Source: an uncultured Clostridia bacterium
GTDB lineage: Bacteria; Bacillota; Clostridia; Lachnospirales; CAG-274
DNA: 6,046 nucleotides
Assembly: GCA_947589405.1 (NCBI GenBank)
Contig: CANQBT010000115.1
Location: forward strand, 1 to 6,046
Direction: 5' to 3'
Within the stretch, counting starts at the first letter, position 1, and each line of letters starts with the position of its first letter. The position numbers were made by a program, and so were the translations under genes. This document shows, piece by piece, positions 1 through 6,046 of the stretch. The notes under the pieces were generated by a model, which saw nothing but the letters and a program-made list of their open reading frames with translations, was not told the origin of the DNA and made no database searches.

Positions 1-1004
1 CAAAGAGATATATACATCACTACAACTTTCCGGGATTCTCTGTAGGCGAAGCTAAGCCCTCCAGAAGTCCGGGACGTAGAGAAATAGGTCATGGTGCTTT
101 GGCAGAAAGAGCGCTTCTTCCTGTCATACCTAGTGAAGAGGAGTTCCCTTATGCCATAAGACTTGTATCTGAGGTTTTAAGCTCAAACGGTTCAACATCA
201 CAGGCCAGCGTATGCGGTTCTACGCTTTCACTTATGGCAGCAGGCGTACCTATCAAAAAGCCTGTTGCAGGTATTTCCTGCGGTCTTGTTACAGGCGAAA
301 CAGATGATGACTTCATACTCCTTACAGATATACAGGGTATAGAGGACTTCTTTGGCGATATGGACTTTAAGGTAGCGGGTACTCACGAGGGTATCACAGC
401 TATACAGATGGATATGAAGATACAGGGACTTACTCCCGAGATAATAAAGGGTGCCATTGAAAATACTCATAAAGCAAGGAATTATATTCTTGACGAAGTT
501 ATGCTCAAGGCTATACCTGAGCCAAGACCTGAGCTTTCAAAGTATGCGCCTAAGATAGAGTTCATACAGATAAGCCCGGACAAGATGGCGGAGGTAATAG
601 GCTCTAAGGGCAAGACCATAAACAAGATAATAGAGCTTTCAGGCGTTGACAAGATCGATACTGAGGACGAAGGCAAGATATATGTATCAAGTCCCGATGC
701 CGATGCAATAGCTAAGGCTGTTGAAATGATAAAGATGATAGACAAGGGACCTGAGGTAGGCAGAGTATACGAAGGTACCGTCACAAGAATAATGTCCTTT
801 GGCGCCTTTGTAGAGATAGGCTTTGAAACAGAGGGTCTTGTACACATTTCAAAGCTTGCTCACGAAAGAGTAAACAGAGTTGAGGACGTTGTCAAGGAAG
901 GCGACGTTATAGAGGTCAAGGTAACGGAAATAGACGATCAGGGAAGAATAAATCTTTCCAGAAAGGCTTGTCTGCCAAGACCCGATAGAAAAACTGAAGA
1001 ATAA
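1..1004 (+). CDS. pnp: Polyribonucleotide nucleotidyltransferase (PNPase), C-terminal half, 5' end cut by window
   Basis: PNPase degrades RNA 3'-to-5' by phosphorolysis, releasing nucleoside diphosphates, and acts in cytoplasmic mRNA turnover. The reading frame is open from base 3, giving 333 visible residues of a protein usually near 700, so the N-terminal RNase PH domain lies outside the window. Visible residues (first full codon = 1): HHYNFPGFSVGEA and SRSPGRREIGHGALAERAL at the start of the second RNase PH core, then STSQASVCGSTLSLM. Next come the metal/catalytic positions matching E. coli D486, D492 and K494 (here D115, D121, K123 in IEDFFGDMDFKVAG). A KH domain follows with the GSKG loop near 200-203, then an S1 domain near 250-322 (GTVTRIMSFGAFVEIG...GLVHIS). 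The tail after S1 is only about 11 residues. A TTG at 99 is internal, because conserved PNPase sequence continues upstream in frame. No frameshift is seen. Identification is very secure. Confidence 0.97.
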   Translation, partial: KRYIHHYNFPGFSVGEAKPSRSPGRREIGHGALAERALLPVIPSEEEFPYAIRLVSEVLSSNGSTSQASVCGSTLSLMAAGVPIKKPVAGISCGLVTGETDDDFILLTDIQGIEDFFGDMDFKVAGTHEGITAIQMDMKIQGLTPEIIKGAIENTHKARNYILDEVMLKAIPEPRPELSKYAPKIEFIQISPDKMAEVIGSKGKTINKIIELSGVDKIDTEDEGKIYVSSPDADAIAKAVEMIKMIDKGPEVGRVYEGTVTRIMSFGAFVEIGFETEGLVHISKLAHERVNRVEDVVKEGDVIEVKVTEIDDQGRINLSRKACLPRPDRKTEE

Positions 1005-1012
1005 AAAGCTTT

Positions 1013-1042
1013 ACAGGGATGCCGCAATGACATCCCTGTTTT
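1013..1042 (+). terminator. Hairpin with short T-run after pnp (weak terminator or attenuator)
   Basis: ACAGGGATG (1013-1021) pairs perfectly with CATCCCTGT (1031-1039) around a 9-base loop, and TTT follows before GG interrupts. The stem starts 8 bases after the pnp stop codon. The shape suits intrinsic termination, but the T-run is short, so some read-through into the response regulator gene is likely. The complementary strand also has a T-rich flank (from AAAAAGC at 1003-1009), so bidirectional action is possible, although no convergent gene is visible. Confidence 0.6.
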
Positions 1043-1047
1043 GGTAT

Positions 1048-1054
1048 GAGGAGG
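1048..1054 (+). promoter_or_regulatory. Ribosome binding site of the response regulator gene
   Basis: GAGGAGG lies 7 bases before the ATG at 1062, which is near-ideal spacing and fixes that start. It also argues against the overlapping alternative frame that opens at 1027. The site sits 5 bases past the hairpin T-run, so the regulator can be translated independently of pnp. Confidence 0.85.
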
Positions 1055-1061
1055 TTTTTAT

Positions 1062-1742
1062 ATGGCAAAGATATTTCTTTTGGAAGATGACAAAGCTCTT
1101 GCTGAGGGTCTTAAATACTATCTGGATAAAAACGGCTTTGAAACAGATACGGCAGGTATGGCAGCCGATGCCAAAAAAGCCATATATGCAAATTATGATA
1201 TGCTTATTCTTGACGTGTCCCTGCCTGACGGTACAGGCTTTGAAATATGCGAATACGTAAGGGCTTGCGGCAATAATATACCGATTATTTTTTTGACTGC
1301 TTCAGATGAGGAAATAAATATAATAAGAGGACTGGACATAGGCGGTGACGACTATATCACAAAGCCCTTTAAATTAGGTGAGCTTCATTCCAGGATAAAG
1401 GCGTTGCTGCGTCGAGTGTCTGCCAAAAATAATGAAATCATATCAGGCTCTTTAAAAATAGATACTGAAAACGGTATGGTATACAAGAACGGCAAAGCTC
1501 TTGAGCTTACGTCTGCGGAGTACAGGCTGCTTTTACTCCTTGTTAAAAATAAGGGCAAAACAGTAACAAGAGAAAATATACTCAACACATTGTGGGATAA
1601 CTGCGGAAGCTTTGTAGACGACAATACATTATCCGTATATGTACGCAGACTTCGTGAAAAGCTGGAGGAGGAACCTTCTTCTCCCGTAAATCTTGTAACA
1701 GTAAGAGGATTTGGCTATAAATGGAATGAGGTGACAGTATGA
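1062..1742 (+). CDS. OmpR/PhoB-family DNA-binding response regulator
   Basis: This is a cytoplasmic transcription factor activated by phosphotransfer from a histidine kinase. At 226 aa it has the usual family length. Receiver domain (about 1-118): acidic pocket E8-D9-D10 (LLEDD), phospho-acceptor D51 in LILDVSLPDG, T79 in FLTA, switch aromatic Y98 and K101 in YITKPF. Every catalytic position is present. Winged-helix effector domain (about 127-222): typical LTSAEYRLLLLL (transactivation-loop side), DNTLSVYVRRLREKL recognition helix and the terminal VTVRGFGYKW hairpin. Its stop overlaps the kinase start by 4 bases (ATGA), which implies coupled translation as a two-component pair. No convincing own promoter was seen in the 57 bases upstream, so transcription may come from pnp read-through or from within pnp. 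The likely target is the tandem inverted-repeat region ahead of the ABC genes. It resembles BceR/VanR-type regulators; the exact subfamily cannot be proven here. Confidence 0.94.
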   Translation: MAKIFLLEDDKALAEGLKYYLDKNGFETDTAGMAADAKKAIYANYDMLILDVSLPDGTGFEICEYVRACGNNIPIIFLTASDEEINIIRGLDIGGDDYITKPFKLGELHSRIKALLRRVSAKNNEIISGSLKIDTENGMVYKNGKALELTSAEYRLLLLLVKNKGKTVTRENILNTLWDNCGSFVDDNTLSVYVRRLREKLEEEPSSPVNLVTVRGFGYKWNEVTV

Positions 1743-2929
1743 CCGCCTTTTATGATAGATCTGTGAGAGGGCTTATAACAGCCATAGCCCTTGTAATTGC
1801 CCTTATGTTTTTATCCGATATACTTATCGCTGCCCATTTAAATAATAAATTCAAGAATACAATACTTCAGCAGCAGTATAACATAAGCTCATATCTTGCG
1901 AAAAACGGAGTTGATGAGCTTACTGTTGCAAGAGCACTTGTAAACGGTGAAAGCAACAGAGAGGGCATCGCTATTGTAAACAAGCTTGGATTTGATGAAA
2001 ACTACAGCCGTATTGCAATACCCTTTGCATTTGCCGTAAGTACGGCAGTTATTTCATTATCGGTCATTATTATTGTACTTTTATTCATAATAAAAAGAAA
2101 CAGTCTTTATGAACAGGCAATAAATGATATAAAAAGCAATAGGGCAATATCTGTGCCCTATAGGGATAAGGGCAGTATTTACCGCCTGTTTGACAGCGTG
2201 AACAATATGTCGGACGCTCTTGCTGTCGGACAGGAAACAGAGCAGAGGTCAAAGGAATTTCTGAAACAGACCATAACCGATATTTCACATCAGCTCAAGA
2301 CTCCTCTTTCAGCTCTGTCCATATACAACGAGCTTATACTTGACGAGCCTGAAAACACTTTAAAAGTAACGGAGTTTACACAAAAATCGGAAAATGCCAT
2401 TGAGAGGATAAGGGAATTGATACTCATGCTTTTAAAAATTACACGCCTTGACGCAGATGCAGTCGAATTTGATGTAAGGAAATACGGTGTAAAGGAGCTT
2501 TTGCTCAGATCTGTTGAAAATCTTACAAAAAGAGCTGAAAAAGAAGGAAAAACAATAGATATAAACTGCTGTGATGAAAAAATAGACTGTGATATAAGCT
2601 GGACAAGTGAGGCAATAGGAAATATTGTAAAAAATGCTTTGGATAATACGGAAAAAGGTGCGATAATTCACATAAGCTGTGAAAATACTCCTCTTGAGAA
2701 CCGTATATACATTTCGGATAACGGAAGGGGTATAGAGAGCGAGGACATTCACCATATTTTCAAACGCTTTTACAGAAGCAAAAACAGCTTGGGAACACAG
2801 GGCGTAGGACTGGGGCTTCCCTTTGCAAAGGCTGTTGTGGAGGGACAAGGAGGTATTATATCGGCAGAAAGCAAAAAGGGCATAGGAGCTACATTTACAC
2901 TTTCATTTCCAAACCTTACAAAAATGTAA
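1739..2929 (+). CDS. Membrane sensor histidine kinase, partner of the adjacent regulator
   Basis: This kinase autophosphorylates on histidine in response to an extracytoplasmic or membrane signal and passes the phosphate to the regulator encoded just upstream. Length is 396 aa. Membrane segments lie at about 12-32 and 92-118, enclosing an outside loop of about 60 residues with no domain I recognise. The linker at about 140-162 (YRDKGSIYRLFDSVNNMSDAL) looks like a degenerate HAMP second helix. The DHp H-box has H184 in DISHQLKTPLSAL. The ATPase part has an N-box (N295, N299 and N303 in IGNIVKNALDN), G1 box SDNGRGI (326-332), F-box FKRFYRS (341-347) and G2 box GVGLGLP (355-361). All are intact. 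The ATG start is set by the 4-base overlap with the regulator and by a GAGGTGA Shine-Dalgarno at 1728-1734. The loop is much longer than in BceS-type intramembrane-sensing kinases, so direct ligand sensing is possible. The last five codons double as an operator half. Confidence 0.94.
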   Translation: MTAFYDRSVRGLITAIALVIALMFLSDILIAAHLNNKFKNTILQQQYNISSYLAKNGVDELTVARALVNGESNREGIAIVNKLGFDENYSRIAIPFAFAVSTAVISLSVIIIVLLFIIKRNSLYEQAINDIKSNRAISVPYRDKGSIYRLFDSVNNMSDALAVGQETEQRSKEFLKQTITDISHQLKTPLSALSIYNELILDEPENTLKVTEFTQKSENAIERIRELILMLLKITRLDADAVEFDVRKYGVKELLLRSVENLTKRAEKEGKTIDINCCDEKIDCDISWTSEAIGNIVKNALDNTEKGAIIHISCENTPLENRIYISDNGRGIESEDIHHIFKRFYRSKNSLGTQGVGLGLPFAKAVVEGQGGIISAESKKGIGATFTLSFPNLTKM

Positions 2930-2930
2930 G
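2915..2930 (+). promoter_or_regulatory. BceR-type operator, box 1 (perfect inverted repeat)
   Basis: CTTACA-AAAA-TGTAAG is a perfect 6-4-6 inverted repeat. Its core TTACA-N4-TGTAA matches TNACA-N4-TGTAA, the motif described for BceR-like regulators of Firmicute peptide-resistance modules (recalled, not searched). It spans the last kinase codons and stop codon and lies 32 bases upstream of the -10 hexamer of the transporter promoter. Inference: it is the primary binding site of the OmpR-family regulator encoded upstream. Confidence 0.7.
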
Positions 2931-2937
2931 CTTAAAT

Positions 2938-2951
2938 TCACCTTGCTGTAA
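2938..2951 (+). promoter_or_regulatory. BceR-type operator, box 2 (imperfect repeat, 22 bp from box 1)
   Basis: TCACC-TTGC-TGTAA matches TNACA-N4-TGTAA at all fixed positions except one (C for the last A of the left half). It is offset from box 1 by exactly 22 bp, about two DNA turns, with TGTAAGC identical in both. It ends 11 bases before TATAAT and covers where a -35 hexamer would sit. This fits a weaker secondary site through which a bound regulator could contact RNA polymerase. Confidence 0.6.
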
Positions 2952-2962
2952 GCCTTCTTTTA

Positions 2963-2968
2963 TATAAT
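2963..2968 (+). promoter_or_regulatory. -10 element of the ABC transporter promoter
   Basis: A perfect TATAAT hexamer lies 21 bases before the ATPase start codon. No usable -35 is present: the position at 17-bp spacing reads ACCTTG (2940-2945), and the better-looking TTGCTG (2943-2948) would leave only 14 bp. A strong -10 without a -35, preceded by regulator boxes, is typical of activator-dependent promoters. Transcription should start near 2973-2977, leaving a leader of only about 15 bases. Confidence 0.65.
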
Positions 2969-2974
2969 AGACAT

Positions 2975-2982
2975 AAAGGAGG
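2975..2982 (+). promoter_or_regulatory. Ribosome binding site of the ABC ATPase gene
   Basis: AAAGGAGG sits 7 bases before the ATG at 2990 and fixes the start. It is a near-consensus site, so ATPase output should be limited by transcription rather than by translation initiation. It would lie almost at the 5' end of an mRNA made from the TATAAT at 2963. Confidence 0.85.
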
Positions 2983-2989
2983 TCATTCT

Positions 2990-3685
2990 ATGAAAATTTT
3001 AGATGTAATGAATTTATGTAAAACATACGGTATGGGAGAAAGCAGCGTAAATGCTCTGAAGGACGTTTCATTTACAATGGACAAAGGAGAATTTGCCGCT
3101 GTTGTGGGAGAATCGGGAAGCGGCAAGAGTACTCTGCTTAATATAATAGGAGGTCTTGACGAACCGACCTCCGGCAAGGTCCTTTTCAGAGATAAAAATA
3201 TATTTGCCATGAAGGAAAATGAAAGAACTGTTTTCAGAAGACGCAATATAGGCTTTGTTTTCCAATCCTTTTATCTTATACCTGAGCTTAATGTAGAGCA
3301 GAACATAATATTTCCGCTTCTTTTGGATCATAAAAAACCCGATAAAAATGAAATTGACCGGCTTCTTGATATATTGGGACTGTATGAAAGGCGCAGGCAT
3401 CTTCCCTCACAGCTTAGCGGAGGACAGCAGCAGCGAACAGCAATAGGACGTGCTCTTGCGTCAAAGCCTATGCTTATACTTGCAGACGAGCCTACGGGAA
3501 ATCTTGACAGCAGGGCAAGTCAGGACGTAATGGAGCTGCTTGTAAAGGCTTCAAAAATATATACACAGACGGTACTTATGATCACTCATAACACAAATCT
3601 GACATCGGCAGCGGACAGAGTTCTGAGAGTATCTGACGGTGTACTGACCGATTTAGGAGGTAAGCGTGATGAAAAGCTATCTTAA
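2990..3685 (+). CDS. ABC transporter ATP-binding protein, MacB/LolD/BceA-like
   Basis: This is the cytoplasmic ATPase subunit that powers the FtsX-type permease encoded next; ATP binding and hydrolysis drive the permease's conformational change. Length is 231 aa, typical of stand-alone LolD/BceA-type subunits. Motifs in order: A-loop aromatic Y13, Walker A GESGSGKST (40-48), Q-loop Q92 in FVFQSF, signature LSGGQQQR (142-149), Walker B LILADEP with D166 and catalytic E167, D-loop TGNLDS (169-174) and switch H200 in MITHN. All are intact, so it should be an active enzyme. The EPTSGKV and RNIGFVFQSFYLIPELNVEQNI segments are characteristic of this subfamily. It follows the kinase after a 60-base gap that holds its own promoter and operator boxes. 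Its last codons overlap the permease start, indicating translational coupling and matched production. The substrate cannot be read from the ATPase. Confidence 0.95.
   Translation: MKILDVMNLCKTYGMGESSVNALKDVSFTMDKGEFAAVVGESGSGKSTLLNIIGGLDEPTSGKVLFRDKNIFAMKENERTVFRRRNIGFVFQSFYLIPELNVEQNIIFPLLLDHKKPDKNEIDRLLDILGLYERRRHLPSQLSGGQQQRTAIGRALASKPMLILADEPTGNLDSRASQDVMELLVKASKIYTQTVLMITHNTNLTSAADRVLRVSDGVLTDLGGKRDEKLS
3655..3660 (+). promoter_or_regulatory. Ribosome binding site of the permease, inside the ATPase gene
   Basis: AGGAGG lies within the last codons of the ATPase gene. It is 5 bases before a GTG at 3666 and 8 bases before the ATG at 3669, which are adjacent in-frame codons. ATG with 8-base spacing is the better start, and the alternative adds only one residue. 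Confidence 0.8.
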
Positions 3686-5990
3686 TCTTATCCCTATATC
3701 GGTAAAGGTGAGAAAAAGACAGAACAGACTGACGATAATATGTATATTGCTGGCTGTCTTTCTTGTAACAGCCATATTTTCAATGGCTGATATGACCGTA
3801 AGAATGGAAATGATAAGCGCATTAAATACACATGGCAGCTGGCATATAATGCTAAAAGATATATCCGATAATGACGCAGAGCTTATTTCAATGAGATCTG
3901 ATACAGATGTTGTTTCACCTTATGACTCCTTAAATTCCAATATAAAAATGGACTGGTATATTGGAAATAAAAAAACTGCTGTATGCACTATGGACGAGGA
4001 ATGGGTAACGGATATTTTCAATATACTTGATACAGGCAGATACCCTGTGACTGACAATGAAGCTTTGCTTAGCTGTAACTCTAAGGATATATTGAATATA
4101 GATGTAGGCGACAGTTTTGTTATGAATACGCCGCAAGGAAATTATTCATATATAGTGTCGGGCTTTGTAAAGGAAAGCTCAGCACTTAAATATGACGCTG
4201 TGATTATGTGCGTAACAGGTGCGGAATTTGAACATATAGGCAGTATACTTGGAAGCAAAGACAGCGACCCTGTGTTTTATATAAGATTTAAAGACGGTGT
4301 CAATGTAAGAAAGACAATAGAAAATATAAAAAGAGAATATGGCTTTACAGATGCAAATATATCGGAGAATACGGCTGTTCTGGGACTTATGGGCTTTAGC
4401 TCAGGCTCGTATATCGTGGGATTATACGGCATTGCCGCCGTATTGTTTTTACTGATACTGACGGCAGGCGTATTTATGATAGCGGGAAGCCTTAACAGCG
4501 ATGTTGAAAGCAGAACGGAAATTTTCGGTATGCTCAGATGTATAGGCGCTGAGAAAAAACAGGTGATCCGTATTGTACGGCTTGAAGCTCTCAACAGATG
4601 CAAAACGGCTATTCCTCTCGGAGCTGTGCTTGGTGTTGCTTTATCGTGGCTCTTATGCGCTATTATGAAGTATGGCATAGGAGGAGAATTTGAAACTATG
4701 CCTTTGTTTGAAATAAGCTATACAGGCATAGCCTTTGGAATCATTATCGGTATTATTACCGTGCTTTTTGCATCATCTGTTCCTGCAAGAAGAGCGTCGA
4801 AAGTATCGCCTGTAACGGCAGTTATGGGAAACGGTAAAAATATAAAGCGAAGTTTAAGCAAGGGATTTTTAAGTATAGAAACTGCTCTTGGCATTAACAA
4901 TGCCTTATATTCAAAGAAAAACATATTCCTTATGACAGGCTCATTTGCTCTCAGCATTATACTGTTTATGAGCTTTTCTGTCTTTGTGGACTGGACTCAC
5001 AAGGCTCTTAATCCGCTTTCTCCCTTTTCTCCCGATGTTTCCGTTGTGAGCAGCGATCGTTCATGTACTGTAGACAGGGCTTTGGTAAAGGAGCTTGGCG
5101 GCATATCGGGAGTTAAAAGGATATACGGTCGTATGTTTAAAGGTGATGTGCCTATAGTACCCTATAAGAATATAGAAAAAATTGATATAATATCCTATGA
5201 AGAGCATCAGTTCAAATGGGCTGAGGAATGCATACTGGAAGGAAATATTGCCGAAGCTGTGCAGGGCAGCTGTATGCTGAGCGTCTATGACAGAAGCAAT
5301 CCTTTAAAGACAGGAGATAGGTTCAATATAGGAAATACAGAAATAGAAGTCGCAGGTATCCTTTCGTCCGACATTCCCTTTGAGGTCACGGAAGGCACTC
5401 CCCTTATGATATGCTCGGAAGAGCTTTTTACAAGGCTTACGGGTGAGGAAAACTATGCTGTCATAGATTTACAGCTGGATAAGGATATATCCCATGATGA
5501 GGTGCTTGAAATACGGCATAGGGCAGGGGATAATTACATATTTTCAGACAGGCGTGAAACCAACATGGAAATAAAGAACACATATTTAACATTCAGCATT
5601 CTCATATACAGCTTTGTTGGGATCATTGCGTTAATTGCGCTTTTTAATATAATAAACAGTATTTCCGTGAGCGTTAATACGGCAAAGAAAAAATACGGCA
5701 TAATGCGTGCATTGGGAATGAGCGGCACACAGCTTGTAAAAATGATAGGGGCAGAAGCTTTGACATACAGCTTATTTGGCTGTATTGTCGGCTGCGGTGC
5801 AGGCATTTTTATAAACAGATATATGTTTATAAAAATAATAGGAGCATATTTCGGAGACAGCTGGAGAATACCCATATTCAATATAGCGGCGGTAATAGTA
5901 TTTATATGTATCGCCTCTGTCATAGCGGTCTATTTTCCATCAAAGAGGATAATGAAAAGCTCTGCTGCCGAAGTTCTGCATACGGAATAA
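3669..5990 (+). CDS. ABC transporter permease with two FtsX units and two MacB-like extracytoplasmic domains
   Basis: This is the integral membrane partner of the preceding ATPase, 773 aa from the ATG at 3669 (residues below count from the GTG one codon earlier). Predicted layout: TM 22-42, outside domain 43-249, TMs at about 250-275, 314-336 and 352-372, then a repeat of the plan with TM 421-441, outside domain 442-641, and TMs at about 642-664, 702-718 and 738-757. Each half carries the FtsX coupling-helix motif (EIFGMLRCIGAEKKQV at 285-300; KYGIMRALGMSGTQLVKM at 676-693) and the end motif (PARRASKVSPVTAVM; PSKRIMKSSAAEVL). Both outside domains contain a MacB-core-like piece (VGDSFVMN...YIVSGFV; TGDRFNIG...EVAGIL), so the protein looks like an internal duplication. 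Such permeases usually act by mechanotransmission or extrusion at the membrane face. BceB-type permeases are about 650 aa with 10 TMs and one outside domain, which this is not. Peptide resistance is plausible, but the substrate is unknown. Confidence 0.93.
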   Translation: MKSYLNLIPISVKVRKRQNRLTIICILLAVFLVTAIFSMADMTVRMEMISALNTHGSWHIMLKDISDNDAELISMRSDTDVVSPYDSLNSNIKMDWYIGNKKTAVCTMDEEWVTDIFNILDTGRYPVTDNEALLSCNSKDILNIDVGDSFVMNTPQGNYSYIVSGFVKESSALKYDAVIMCVTGAEFEHIGSILGSKDSDPVFYIRFKDGVNVRKTIENIKREYGFTDANISENTAVLGLMGFSSGSYIVGLYGIAAVLFLLILTAGVFMIAGSLNSDVESRTEIFGMLRCIGAEKKQVIRIVRLEALNRCKTAIPLGAVLGVALSWLLCAIMKYGIGGEFETMPLFEISYTGIAFGIIIGIITVLFASSVPARRASKVSPVTAVMGNGKNIKRSLSKGFLSIETALGINNALYSKKNIFLMTGSFALSIILFMSFSVFVDWTHKALNPLSPFSPDVSVVSSDRSCTVDRALVKELGGISGVKRIYGRMFKGDVPIVPYKNIEKIDIISYEEHQFKWAEECILEGNIAEAVQGSCMLSVYDRSNPLKTGDRFNIGNTEIEVAGILSSDIPFEVTEGTPLMICSEELFTRLTGEENYAVIDLQLDKDISHDEVLEIRHRAGDNYIFSDRRETNMEIKNTYLTFSILIYSFVGIIALIALFNIINSISVSVNTAKKKYGIMRALGMSGTQLVKMIGAEALTYSLFGCIVGCGAGIFINRYMFIKIIGAYFGDSWRIPIFNIAAVIVFICIASVIAVYFPSKRIMKSSAAEVLHTE

Positions 5991-6046
5991 CGGCATATAA
6001 TGATCGGGATTGTTTTTGTTTATTTTCTAATGTATTGCTGTCGGGC

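Noticed and set aside
1027..1050. ATGACA (1027-1032) and TATGAG (1045-1050) as a promoter for the regulator gene
   Set aside because: The spacing is only 12 bp, the -10 is poor, and the first hexamer is part of the hairpin loop and stem.
1027..1260. Open frame of 77 codons overlapping the start of the response regulator gene
   Set aside because: It lies in another frame across conserved receiver-domain codons, has no ribosome binding site of its own and encodes nothing recognisable. It is a shadow of the real gene.
2915..2930. The same inverted repeat read as a transcription terminator of the kinase gene
   Set aside because: The stem is 6 bp and AT-rich, and no T-run follows. The spaced TGTAA repeat 22 bp downstream fits a protein-binding site better.
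5996..6001. TATAAT hexamer just after the permease stop, as a promoter for a downstream gene
   Set aside because: No -35-like sequence lies at 16-18 bp upstream (GTTCTG or TTCTGC), and no gene start is visible in the remaining 45 bases. An AT-rich chance match is likely.
5966..6028. Possible terminator after the permease: TGCCG (5966-5970) pairing with CGGCA (5991-5995), then T-rich sequence from about 6011
   Set aside because: The stem is only 5 bp around a 20-base interior, and the T-rich run begins about 15 bases too late. The true terminator may lie beyond the window.
1..6046. Mobile elements, CRISPR arrays, tRNA/rRNA genes, prophage or defence genes
   Set aside because: No terminal repeats, spaced direct-repeat arrays, integrase or transposase motifs, or structural RNA genes were seen. 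The window is almost fully covered by five intact same-strand genes (one cut by the edge).

Overview
The window looks like chromosomal DNA from a low-to-moderate GC Firmicute, most likely class Clostridia (Ruminococcus/Oscillospiraceae-like). Grounds: strong AGGAGG-type ribosome binding sites, heavy use of ATA and AGA codons, tight same-strand gene packing, and a Gram-positive-style cassette of response regulator, kinase, ABC ATPase and FtsX-type permease. The genus is an inference. All five genes are on the + strand.

Layout: (1) 1-1004 is the 3' half of pnp (polynucleotide phosphorylase), cut by the window edge, ending with KH and S1 RNA-binding domains. (2) 1005-1061 is a short gap with a 9-bp hairpin and a short T-run (weak terminator or attenuator), then a strong RBS. 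(3) 1062-1742 is an OmpR/PhoB-family response regulator. It overlaps by 4 bases (ATGA) a membrane sensor histidine kinase at 1739-2929. (4) 2915-2968 is a compact control region that begins inside the last kinase codons. It has a perfect inverted repeat TTACA-N4-TGTAA, a second near-copy exactly 22 bp downstream, and a perfect TATAAT -10 with no recognisable -35. (5) 2990-3685 is a MacB/LolD-type ABC ATPase, overlapping (6) 3669-5990, a 773-aa permease with two FtsX units, each with its own ~200-aa extracytoplasmic domain. (7) 5991-6046 is non-coding as far as visible, with no convincing terminator.

How it fits together: the kinase-regulator pair probably senses a cell-envelope signal. The regulator then binds the tandem boxes just upstream of the transporter and switches on the ATPase-permease pair. 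This is the logic of BceRS-BceAB antimicrobial-peptide detoxification modules, where the two-component genes are made steadily and the transporter is inducible. The boxes match the published BceR-family motif (TNACA-N4-TGTAA, from memory). However, the permease is not BceB-shaped (two extracytoplasmic domains and about 8 membrane segments, not one and 10), and the kinase has a ~60-residue outside loop rather than the very short loop of BceS. The cassette may therefore be a variant module. Its substrate cannot be read from the sequence. The remaining parts are ordinary housekeeping and well-known families.
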